A stretch of 64,000 nt of DNA from Tricholomella constricta (Eukaryota; Basidiomycota; Agaricomycetes; Agaricales; Lyophyllaceae): assembly GCA_013368375.1 (NCBI GenBank), contig JAACJP010000003.1, positions 310,001 to 374,000 on the forward strand, given 5' to 3'. Positions within the stretch are counted from its first letter, which is position 1, and each line of letters starts with the position of its first letter. Below the pieces are notes generated by a model. It was not told the origin of the DNA. It did no database searches and saw only the letters and a list, made by a program, of their open reading frames with translations. The position numbers and the translations under genes were made by a program. This document shows, piece by piece, positions 48,347 to 58,344 of this stretch.

Positions 48347-50169
48347 ATGGAGTTCGAGGTTCTTGCAAAATGCCACACCACAAGAGCCAGGGTGTCCCGA
48401 ATGAAACTTGCTCGTGTGTCATATTCAGCCTTTTGACTGGCCTATACATAACTGATCATCTCCTTCAGACGGTATAACCATGTTGCCGACATTCATGCCT
48501 GTCGCGACTCAGGCTGCTATAAAAGGCCTGACGTCAGAACAAGTCGAATCCCTCGGCGTCAGCCTTATCTTAAATAACACGTACCACCTGAACTTGCGTC
48601 CGGGCCTCAAAATTCTGAGAGCGGCTGGAGGAGCCCATAATTTTCAAAGATGGAACCGCAATCTTTTGACTGTATGTACACAACCACTGAGCCATTCTGA
48701 CTCCTCACATGAATCCAGGATAGCGGTGGATTCCAATTGGTGTCGCTCAGCAAGTTCACTACAATCACGGAAGAGGGCGCGCTATTCGAGAGTCCTTTCA
48801 CTGGTGAGCCTACCATGTTGACGGTAGGTTCATCAATACCATTGAAAAGCTCATTCCGACGGAACTTATTCAGCCTGAGGAAAGCATATCTATTCAACAC
48901 ACGATTGGCGCAGATATCATCATGCAACTTGATGATGTAGGTAAGTTAACCTTGTTTTAATTCACTACAGTTGATACAACATTCCCCAAAGTTTCAAGTT
49001 TAACAGTGGGCCCTCGTGTTGGCGAAGCTATGGAGCGATCTATACGATGGCTTGATAGATGTATTGCACACCATCGGAGCTCCGGGAAGGAAGACACACA
49101 GAACCTTTTTGCCATAGTTCAGGGTGGTCTGGATCCTCAGCTCAGAGATCGATGCTTAGATGAGATGATCAAACGGAAAGATGGGGTTGCTGGATTTGCG
49201 ATTGGCGGTCTCAGCGGAGGTGAAGAAAAAGGTAAAGACATCTAGAATTATATCGGATTGAAGATTTGACAATCTTTCCCTTAGATGTATTCTGGCGAGT
49301 GTATGTCATATAAGCTTTTCGCATTTGGAATCCTGCTAAATCACAAATCTAGTATCAAACAATGCACGGGGAAGTTGCCTGAAGACAGTATGTGTTCACT
49401 GACTCGAATATACTGTCTCTGAACCGTCACCTAGGGCCTCGGTACTCAATGGGGGTCGGTTTTGCTGAAGGTCGGTTTTTTTCCGTCTCCTACTTGGTAT
49501 AAATTGACACGACCTTAGATCTGCTGGTCTGCGTCGCATTGGGAGTTGACATGGTGTGTAAATTTCCTGTTGAGCTCCGTTGACCCCTATTCAAGGCTCC
49601 TGTAGGCTGACTGTGTGTTTCCAACGCGGACGGCTCGATTTGGGGTCGCGCTAACCCATCGTGGACCTCTTAACCTCCGTAAGTCAACTCTTATCTGAAT
49701 TGATTCCGGGGCACTGATAGTGCTTACGAACCCTGAGAAGGATTAAGCAAGCATGCGAAGGATCTGCGGCCAATTGATGCAGCCTGCCCCTGTCCCACAT
49801 GTAGTGATGGTACCTCCCGTGCTATCTTGCACCACACAGTTACCCATGAGACTGCAGCCGCTCATGGTGAGTACCCTCAAAATCCAGAAAACCTTTTCTT
49901 TGTTTGGTCTTACGAAATTTACGGCAGCTCTCACGCTGCATAACATAACGTTCCAGGCGCAAGTCATGGGCCGCGCCAGAACTGCGATAATGAATGGGAC
50001 ATTCCCAGATTATCTGAAAACTTTTTTTGCGGAATACTTCGGTGACGATGGTTACCCAGAGTGGTGTGTGAATGCACTACAATCTGTAGGTGTTGATTTG
50101 CTTGAACACAACAACGTTAAAGTTGTGCCAGGTCGTGGGGCAAAATGGGAATATGCAGAGCCACTTTGA
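48347..50169 (+). CDS. Queuine tRNA-ribosyltransferase catalytic subunit
   Basis: Eukaryotic TGT (QTRT1 type), which swaps guanine for queuine at position 34 of GUN anticodon tRNAs, using salvaged queuine. Twelve exons: 48347-48413, 48469-48671, 48719-48823, 48874-48940, 48992-49231, 49285-49300, 49353-49387, 49435-49470, 49519-49553, 49606-49678, 49738-49866, 49928-50169; 415 residues. Visible: [48 protein letters not shown] (catalytic Asp loop), [45 protein letters not shown] (nucleophile region), and the zinc site ACPCPTCS with a downstream His. Exon 6 is 16 nt. It ends 50 bp from the convergent DBP10 stop. Confidence 0.94.
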
Positions 50170-50219
50170 TACCAATAGGATGAACTGTTGTGTAAACAGA
50201 ATATATCAAAGTCCTAGGA

Positions 50220-53200
50220 TTATCGCCGTCCCTTCTTTTTGCCATCATGACTGCGGCTCGGCCGAGCGTTCTTTGCCCTTTTGTTCTCCGTGACTTTCCT
50301 GCTCTTCCTGATCTGCTCGCTTGTCTTGAGCTCGGACTTGACCCTGCCAAAGGTTTTGCCTCCGTAGCGCCCTCCAACCTTTGTCGGTCTCCCTGATCGA
50401 CTAGCTGAAGGTTTCGCGTCTCCATCCGCATCTTCTCCTTTCTTCTGCTGCTGCCTTACCTTTCGATCGTAGCTGACATGGAGCTTGTCGAATGGTTTCG
50501 CTTGAAGCACAGTATTATGCCTGAACCTCTGACCGCCAGGTCCACCTGAGCGTTTCCGAGTTTCCTCATTTTCGGCCTCGCCCACTTTCGGGAGAGAAAC
50601 TCTCATCTTAGCTTTCCATTCATCGAATCGGCCACTCCGATATGTCGCTGGTAGTTTCATTCCGCTCTCCGTCGTGACGAGCTTTACGTTATCCGCGCCG
50701 GCACCGTCGCCTTGCACAAACCGTTTCTTCTTTTTGTCCCAATTGAGTTGGCGCTTTTGGCGACCGGCGACGACATCATCTCCGACAAGATCAAAGGTGG
50801 CGTTCTGTGCCTGCTGTGCAAAGGTAGCGCCGTCGGTAAGTGAGTATCTAATATCGGTGGTCAAATGTGGACAACGTCAAATAAGTCAGATAAATGTACC
50901 CTTTTTCTGTCGCTGCCCCTTTTTGATGATGCGACATGTAAAATTCGGAGTCCCGATATCCCTGCTTCTTGGATGGATCGAAGACTGCCTAGAAGTACTA
51001 TGAAGAGGGTGTCGAAAAAGATGTTAAAAACAGGCATACCGCAATATCATCCTCATTCGCCATTTCGATATCTTTGCCAAACAAAACAGGTTCTGTTTCT
51101 GGTTCATCTTGGGCCGCTGATGACGTCGAAGCAATGGCACGCTGAGCCGACCTGTTCAATGCCTTTCTCCGTTCCTTCATAAGGGCCGCATTCGTTACAT
51201 TGCCCTTGGTCCCAACCTCAAAAACGGTCTCCGAAGGTTTGAAAGAGTTCACTGAACGCAAAAGGGCTTTCCTTGCTTCCTCTTGCGATCTCCGTTTCTG
51301 TTCATCCGCACCTCTCAGAAGAACAGGATGAATACCCGAGTCTGAGCCTGCAAGTAGCCACTGGGGATCTTTGACCATCTCCTTCGCCCGTCTGTAGCTT
51401 GGAGGGCTGGCTTTCCCTTTACTCCGCTCATATAATGCGTGGCCCCTCTTCATGACGTCCCTCAAGGTAGGAAGGGAGTGATTAGCATCCTCAAGTGCCC
51501 GGATATACTCGACATCCTCGTCGATCTTGCTACGTTCGAATGTCCCGAGGACGAGAGACTCGATATACGCCCGATCGCCGCCTTCGGTGACATCATTCTT
51601 CAGTGGTCGACCCAGAAACAGCTGCAAATCCAAGAGATATGGCAATTCGGCGTTGGTTATGAAGGACCACGCCCAGCCCTGTCGGCCTGCTCGGGCAGTT
51701 CGCCCAACCCGATGGACAAAGACCCTCGCGCCTTGCGGGAAATCGTAGTTAACTACGTTCTCCAGGACAGGGATATCAATACCACGCGCCGCAACATCCG
51801 TCACGACCAGAATGTTGGTAATGCCTCGACGGAATTGATCCATCTGATATGTGCGCGCAGATTGGTCGAGTGTACCGTAGATGTGCGAAACAGCATAGCC
51901 AGCGGTTGTCAACAGATTCATCACGAACTCGACGTGATGTTTTGTGGCGACAAAGATAAGGGTCTGATGAGGTGCCGTGAATTGCTCTGGATGTTTTGCC
52001 TTGCCTTTGTGTTTCTTTTCGATTACGTGCTCGTTTTCCTCTGCGTGAGTAGTCCCGAAAGGAACTTGAATAACATCGCGAAGGAGCGCCAGCAAGCACG
52101 CCTCCTTCTCTGCTTGTTTGATCGAGAAAAAGGCCATTTTAAGGTCGGGACTAATTTTGCTTTCCGCATCCAGGCGTACGAGTTTGGGTTCCTCTAGGCC
52201 AGCTTTGGCGAAGTCAACCAATGATTTTGGCAAGGTTGCAGAGAAGAGCAAGGTCTGCCTAGTCGGTGGAAGTCGATGGATTATCTCGGTGAGAGCAGTT
52301 TCAAATCCCATCTCAAAAAGTCGGTCAGCTTCATCGAATACGACGTACTGAATTGACCTGAGGTCCAGATTCATTTCGACGATTAGATGAAGGAGACGAC
52401 CCGGTGTTGCTATAATGCTAGAATACGCGTGTTAGCTCAAAAGGTCAGATGTAATTCGAGGTGACGCACATGTCGGGATTGTTCGTGATCATTTCGAATT
52501 GTTCGTCCAGGCCTTCGCCTCCAACAATAAGACCCCATCTCAAACTCTGGCCCTTTTTGGAGTCATCTCCTCCTTTATCTCCTGCGTGCGCTCCGCTACC
52601 AGAATGCCATCCTCTGGCTAGTTCCTTTCCGACCTTGAGTATCTGAAGGGCCAGTTCTCTTGTCGGAATAAGGATCAAAGCCCTTGCACCAAAAGTGGTT
52701 GCATGTCGGCCCCCAAGCCTTTGCACAAGAGGGATCATGTATGCAAGAGATTTGCCCGATCCTGTGCGTGCCATACCGACAAGATCTCTGGGTGGATTTG
52801 CAAGAAGGGCGGGTATCGAGAGGCGTTGGACTGGCGTTGGTATCCGGTATCCCTGGAGAGTCAAGGACCGCAGCAACGACGGGTGTAGTCCTGTGTTGTA
52901 CAGGGCTTAGTGGCATTTGACGAGGATATGCGTTGAACACGAACCCATGCTCTGAAAACTTCCTCCGCCCAGTTCGCCCTTTGCAATATTGCCTTTTCCT
53001 TTGGCTTTTTTCACCACGTTAGTTCCGCTTTTAACATCTCTCTTCGCTATAGTTTCCTGCAAGAAATCCTTGAGTTCGTCGTCGCTCAAGTCGGCTCTAG
53101 CAATTTTAGCTTTTTTGCCAGAAAGTGCATTAGAGATGTCAATTTCGTGATCGGAGGAGTCCCGTTCATAGGATGCAGATACTTCAGAATAATGATCTCC

Positions 53201-53239
53201 TTCAATGTCGTCCGAACGCTTGCGTTTGGGGCCGACCAT
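50220..53239 (-). CDS. DBP10: DEAD-box RNA helicase Dbp10 (DDX54)
   Basis: Nucleolar ATP-dependent RNA helicase for 60S ribosome assembly. Five exons on the minus strand; start MVGPKRKRSDDIEGDHYSE at 53239. Motifs: GYRIPTPVQ (Q), MARTGSGKS (I), PTRELA (Ia), IIIATPGRLL (Ib), FDEADRLFEMGF (II), FSATLPKSL (III), FVATKHHVEFV (IV), VVTDVAARGIDIP (V), HRVGRTARAGRQG (VI). The Dbp10 C-terminal domain is recognisable: a short exon reads AVFDPSKKQGYRDSEFYMSH and the next YSLTDGATFAQQAQNATFDL, then the very basic tail ends HDGKKKGRR. Divergent from DUO1 across 341 bp; convergent with the queuine transferase, 50 bp apart. Confidence 0.95.
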
Positions 53240-53580
53240 TATAGACGCGTTGGGAGGATATGTCGAGGAGGCGATGGCGGTTCCTCAAAGGTTCCAAGAC
53301 CCTCCGTTTCAAACAAGGTCAAACGCGAGTTGTCCTAATTTATCGACTAACTGACCGTTGCCTGTGTACGTTGAGGGCATTGTCAGCCACGCTTTTTCAG
53401 TCTAGAGTCAGTTCATCTCTCCTAGGATTTTCTGCCGCATTGAAGACATCGTCGATATCGACGCCGACGCCTTTGCTTCACTGAATACTCGGCATTGTTG
53501 GAGTATTACATAATCTCATCCTCATCCTAATTCAGACAAACCCTCGACGCGTCCATCTGCACACATTCTGTCAGCCCTCC
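53240..53580. promoter_or_regulatory. Divergent promoter region DBP10/DUO1
   Basis: Shared 341-bp gap between two start codons. Plus-strand sequence near 53540-53578 is C/T-rich. No specific binding site is identified. Confidence 0.4.
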
Positions 53581-54664
53581 ATGTACAACTCCCTAGATTC
53601 CTCAGATATCTTATTCCCAGGTAGTGGATCTCGCTTGTTGTCCGAGTCTATGCTGCCTTCAATTTCATCATCACATACTGGACTAGGTGGGGATGACCTG
53701 TCCATATCCGAGCTCTCCCTTGCAGACCGAACACCTGTGGCTCAGAAGCCTTTTAGTCTCCTTGCACCGACGGAATCATCATTGACGCGACCTGAGAATG
53801 ATCACGGCCACGACGATGATCTGAACCAGCGGGAGGACGAGGAGGACACCGACGACGAAGAGAAGGTAGAACAGAACAAACGACATGCGGCGAAATTACG
53901 TGAGGAGAAACTTCAAAGCGATATCTTCATCTTAAGAAAATTAAACGCCTCTTTCGCGATGTTCAATGAGGCCCTGCGAGATACGGGATCAGCGAATCAG
54001 GTATGTTGCTTTCTGTATAATGATCCAGAGCGTATTCATATCGCGCCTTGCTTCCCAAGCGTGTAGCAGAGCATTTGGAGCAGACAGATGCTCTGCTGAA
54101 CAAATACATTGGCATTCTTTCAAAATCTGAAGAGTTTACACGCCTTATTTTCGATGAGCAATGGCAAGGTGCTGATGCGGTGGGTTCATCCATCGCCATC
54201 ATGCATACCCAGACCAAAACTTTTTCAGGATGAGGAGGCTCTCCAGCGCGAGAGACTAGCAGCACAAGAAAGGACACGGAGAGAGACTGAAGAAAGGGCT
54301 TTTGCTGCACAACGGGAAGAGGAGAGGCGGCAACGCGAGGAACAAGAGCGAATCGAACAGGAGGAGAAGGAGCGCATTGAACGCGAAAGAAAAGAGAGGA
54401 TGGCTGCTCGCGGTGGCATCAGAGGTGTGCGTGGAACGAAAGCCTCGATGCGAGGTGTGCGTGGAACGACCCGAACAGGTAAGGGGAAGACTCCATGTGT
54501 GCGCAGACTGACAGACGCTTTATTTTCTAGCCCCAAGTGGAACCCGTCGAGGTGCAACTGTAACTGCTCAGACAAGCGACGGCACCAATTCGTCAAAACT
54601 TCCGATGCCTTCGACAGGTGCTCGGTCGAGTTCCTCGGGTCCAGGGTTGTCGCGGCGAACTTAA
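53581..54664 (+). CDS. DUO1: DASH (Dam1) complex subunit Duo1
   Basis: Outer-kinetochore ring complex subunit that couples chromosomes to microtubules. Four exons: 53581-54000, 54060-54179, 54229-54478, 54531-54664; 307 residues. The conserved Duo1 core reads EKLQSDIFILRKLNASFAMF across to RVAEHLEQTDALLNKYIGIL and SEEFTRLIFDEQWQGADAD. The N-terminal 110 residues are acidic and Ser-rich. The C-terminal part is a long charged helix of alternating Glu/Arg (REEERRQREEQERIEQEEKE) and a short tail with two RGVRGT repeats followed by a Ser/Gly-rich end. Yeast Duo1 is about 250 residues, so the helix and tail are extended. Fungus-specific complex, consistent with the lineage. Confidence 0.88.
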
Positions 54665-55282
54665 GGATACCTCAATGCTACTAAGTAGGGGAAAACAAAT
54701 ACTCCAAGTGCTGGTACAGGATTGAGAATTCTCTAATGTATGTAAGCGTGTGTGATATTACATATATGACGATGTTGCAACAGGGATCGCGATAGATGAA
54801 AAGCTGTTGTATAGAGTAAGTGCGTGGACAATCAGCATATTAATGGCGTTGTTCGGTAGGCATGTTGAGGCGTAATCATGGCGTGTTTTGAGTCGAGTTG
54901 CAGCCTATTTGAATGAAAACTGCAGGGCTCCAGTTGCCAGACTGAACCGGGGCTAGCAATGATAGACATTCACAAACGACGCGATGGTCAGAACCTGGAT
55001 TGACTGCCATAGGCACGATAATATCGATCGCGCCAGAAAGGATACCAACGTCGCTGGCGAGGAGGAAAATCTGAGCAACGAGGCGCGATAAAAGCTGCAG
55101 ATAGCTAGCTATTGAGCGCACGTTCGCCCTGTCTCAACATCAACCTGCCGACAGGTTGGTGATCTGCGTAGGTGGTTCCCTGGCATTCCTTTACGCAAAA
55201 GCTTCTCCAGAGGAATATGAACATTGGAAGCGTAGTATCTTTCAAGCTGATATAAACAAGCTGCTCAACTGTCCTTCAGCAT
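54665..55282. other. Stretch without a firm gene; possible small plus-strand gene ending at 55313
   Basis: On the plus strand a stop-free block from about 55111 to the TGA at 55311-55313 reads AIERTFALSQHQPADRLVIC and later EEYEHWKRSIFQADINKLL, with good protein-like composition. It follows CAG/TAG acceptors near 55097-55105. Upstream exons could not be settled: frames at 54870-55100 are broken by stops in every phase. The last 31 bases overlap, on the opposite strand, the end of the viroplasmin-domain gene. No family recognised; it could be a real small gene, a pseudogene 3' end, or chance. Confidence 0.3.
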
Positions 55283-56400
55283 TCAGAAGAGGCGACGGCC
55301 GTCCGAATGCATGAGAGCTGACCGAATATTGATATTGTTAGCTTGTGTGGATTTTAAAATGAGCTGGACAACGAACTTGAAATGGCCAGCTTTCAGCATA
55401 GGTGAGCGGGGATCATCCAGAAGCATGGTCGTTGATGTCGCCTTTGAGTCCAGGGGAGTTTGTAAATAGCCGACACAGGCAGGTACCATAGGACCGCAAT
55501 TAGGGCATGTGTGTCGGCATTGGCTTTGTTTTGAAAGATTCACCAGAGGAGAAATTTCTGCAGACCATGGTCTCATAGGCACCGGGGGTGGCGCCTCCTC
55601 CGGGGTGTAGCGGAAACTAGGATACTGGCTCAGCGTATCCTCCGGTGCGCTCGAAACATCACTGCTCTGGAAAGACCCGACATATGATGGTGTTTGTACC
55701 ACAGCGTGAGGATAGAACTGCAATTTGGCCCCCTGCAGCTCTGTTTTCGGTGATATAGGCGTGGAGAAGGAATGATGGGATTCGTGTCGTATGCTCTGTT
55801 TAGTCTTCAGCTTGATGCTGCCTCGGAAGGAAGGGGTCGGAGAGGCTGGTGTCTCGTCAGAGCCGCTGGGATAAGGAACGATATCAGGTGGCGTTCGAAC
55901 CACTGCACGAGGGGTTGTAGGGCGAAAGCTTCGGGGAGAGAAATTAGGAGACGAGGAGGGCCCTCTGATATATGTCACGTTGGAATGCACCGGCGTTGGT
56001 GGCGGAGCGCGTCCATCGGTGGGACTCATGTCCATCGGTCTCGGCGAGCTCCTCCCAGACTCAGACGGAACGGCCCAGGTCTTTGCTTGCATCGGGGAAT
56101 TCAATGTCGGGGACGGATTCGAAACCCTTACTGATGCTTGGGGTGAGCGGCCACTGACGACTTTGGTATTCCCTTTGTCTCTTTCCTGTATAAAAATTCG
56201 ACGAGCCTCTTCCTCATTGTTAAAACTTTCATGTAGAGCACCCGGGATTCCACTCGTGTGCGAAGAGGCTTCTGACCTGTAGAAAAACCATTTTGATTGT
56301 GACAGGCTGAGCACAACCAGATGTCAACTTACCATGTTTCAAAGACGCCAACGTCGGTTCCAATTATCACAACATACCATTTCTTGCTCTTCTTGCCCAT
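55283..56400 (-). CDS. Viroplasmin-like (RNase H1 N-terminal-type) domain protein with long disordered tail
   Basis: Two exons on the minus strand, 56333-56400 and 55283-56276; 353 residues. Residues 1-65 form a caulimovirus-viroplasmin/RNase H1 hybrid-binding-type domain: MGKKSKKWYVVIIGTDVGVF, then the Trp codon split by the intron, then SEASSHTSGIPGALHESFNN and EEARRIFIQERDKGNTKVV. No RNase H catalytic domain follows. The remaining 290 residues are Ser/Pro/Thr-rich and disordered, with a HTCPNCGP zinc-like motif near residue 290. Such stand-alone domains are known in agaricomycete genomes without assigned function; binding of nucleic acid is inferred from the fold. Alternative downstream exons cannot be excluded at the 3' end. 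A MITE sits 113 bp upstream of the start. Confidence 0.75.
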
Positions 56401-56960
56401 GTCGATGTTCGTTGGGTTAGTGGGAAGGGGCCAACCTAGAATTAAGTTAAATTTTCATTATGGCCTTCTAGGGTCATTGGGTGGTGGCCACTGGCAACTT
56501 CTGATGATCTTACAGCCGTTTTCACAACGACAGACCCCTTCGACTTTTGGTAGGATAGTTGTTTGGTTGATCTGTAGGATTAGTAAACCTCCAAAACAAG
56601 AAGCCTATCAATTTGTGCTCGACAACCCGCCTCCCGCTTTCCTTGTCTGTCAAATTTCAGCAAGGGTTACGTTTCCGGCAAGGCCGGCATTGCACTTCGA
56701 TCAACCAAACAACTATCCTACCGAACCTCGAAGGGGTCTATCGTTATGAAAACGGCTGTATGTAAAAAGGCGTATATTCGCGCGCTTGAGGACGTCCACA
56801 GAAACAGCGCGTATTATTATTATATTGGACGCTCAGTATATTATATCTAAGTGTGCGAATACGACAATTGCGCATGGTTCAGAATAGGCTCATGGGTATT
56901 GGGATAATTACCGCCAGTGTCCAACCGAGGTTCAACAATATCGAGTGTTAAACGGGATCA
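56401..56960. other. Intergenic stretch containing a MITE
   Basis: Between the starts/ends of the viroplasmin-domain gene and ATG27. It contains the inverted-repeat element at 56513-56758 and an AT-rich segment (TATTATTATTATAT near 56812). Nothing else is seen. Confidence 0.6.
56513..56758. mobile_element. MITE-like element with 60-bp terminal inverted repeats and TA target duplication
   Basis: The left arm 56513-56572 begins CAGCCGTTTTCACAACGACA and the right arm 56699-56758 is its reverse complement with 55 of 60 positions matching by eye. The 126-bp centre is not coding. The element is flanked by TA on both sides (56511-56512, 56759-56760), the duplication made by Tc1/mariner-type transposases. 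Total 246 bp, non-autonomous. It lies 113 bp upstream of the viroplasmin-domain gene start. Confidence 0.85.
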
Positions 56961-58063
56961 TCATACTGCGATGTAGCCACGGTTGGCGGGGCGTCGCGGG
57001 CGCACAGAAGAACAGAGGTGACTGATGACGTCCCTGAGCATATACGGCACTTCTTTCCAGAAGTCGCGATGTCTATGTGCATTGAATCAGAGTAAGGTCC
57101 GATAATCAAGAGGATTGCTCACGGAATAAGATCTGCACCGCGCGCACCGTACGTAGAGTAGTTGTAATATGCGCCGAGTCCGAAATACGCGGCGAATGCA
57201 AGGATGAGCCTTTTATGAACAATCAACAAGCTGTTCCCCACCGGACTTCACCAGGAAAAAGACTTACACGAGGAAGAACCAGCCGACACCATTACCAGTG
57301 CTTTCGGTGTCTTCGTCTTTGGGTCCCTTACCATCATCTTTGTCGCTATCGTCGCCCTTGTCGTCACCTTTATCCTCTTGAAATGGGCAGCCCGCAGGCA
57401 CACTCCATTCAACAATCACTTGTGATCCATCGTAAGACCTGAGCACAGGATCAGAAGCTTCTTCAGGACTGCACAAGAGGGTGATGTTGAGCAACTGAGG
57501 TGTCGGCTTGGAGTTTATAGGGCGTGGATATTCAGGGCCATTCGATAGTATGGAAATAAATTTCGGCGCTAATAATGTTGCGTGAGGAGTAGCATGTTAG
57601 ACAGTGAACATCCAACCCACATGACGTTCCAGCCTTGAACGTCAAGTCCTGTGTCGAGGCTTTCATTAATGGAATTACAGATGTTATTCGGTCCGTTTCA
57701 TCTGATTTCCGATTTACTTGCGTCAAGCATGCCCTCGTTCCACTCGCACACTAGCAAGGACACTGTTATTACGCGTACAAGGCACATATCATGACGCACT
57801 TGATCTCGTTCAGCCACGTTCTCCAATTTCTTCAAGTCGGCGCACAAGTCGAATCTCAGGATATCAAGGGTGGAGCTTGGCGGCGTTTCACGCGTCTGGT
57901 TGGCCGTTTTCTCGCCTGCCAGCGTAGTCAAATCGAATTTCACGGCGTCGACCGTTACTCGACAATCAAAAGACGAGTCATCGTCTGCCATAGCAAAAGG
58001 GACAGTGCAAAGCAAAAGAGAAAGTAGAACCGTTGGCAGAATGCATAGGGGCCGTAGAATCAT
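56961..58063 (-). CDS. ATG27: Autophagy-related protein Atg27
   Basis: Type I membrane protein that cycles Atg9 between Golgi, vacuole and the phagophore site. Start MILRPLCILPTVLLSLLLCT with a clear signal peptide ending before MADDDS. The lumenal mannose-6-phosphate-receptor-like part contains FDCRVTVDAVKFDLTTLAGE, LRFDLCADLKKLE and LNITLLCSPEEA, with paired Cys. A Lys/Asp-rich spacer (DDKGDDSDKDDGKGPKD) precedes the transmembrane helix GVGWFFLV and on. The cytosolic end is diagnostic: YYNYSTYGARGADLIP, HRDFWKEVPYMLRDVISHLC, then a basic Arg-rich tail ending RGYIAV, stop at 56961. About six short exons. An in-frame ATG further upstream (58189) would bury the signal peptide, so 58063 is preferred. 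Confidence 0.88.
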
Positions 58064-58344
58064 GGTTATGGATGAAAATGAATGTTGAACGTTTGAACAG
58101 TGAACTTGGCGACCACGTTTCGTAGACTCCAGCCAGTGGCAGTGCTGCGTATTGTGAAAAAGTTTAATGTGTTTGGCTAAGGCCGCCATTTAAAACATTA
58201 GCCTGATTGGTATGGCCTAACAAGTGTCCGTATTGGCCACTTACTTATTATAGTATCTGTCATAGTATGCTTGTAATATACACGATATAAGTAAGAACAG
58301 CTGAATTTTATGTACGCATTTCGAGTTACCATTGTTGCCCGCGG

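Noticed and set aside
54876..55121. Minus-strand frame with hydrophobic stretch
   Set aside because: No start context, no link to the viroplasmin-domain gene without an unsupported intron, and no family signal.
56812..56826. TATTAT run as a microsatellite or origin
   Set aside because: Too short and ordinary for AT-rich intergenic DNA.
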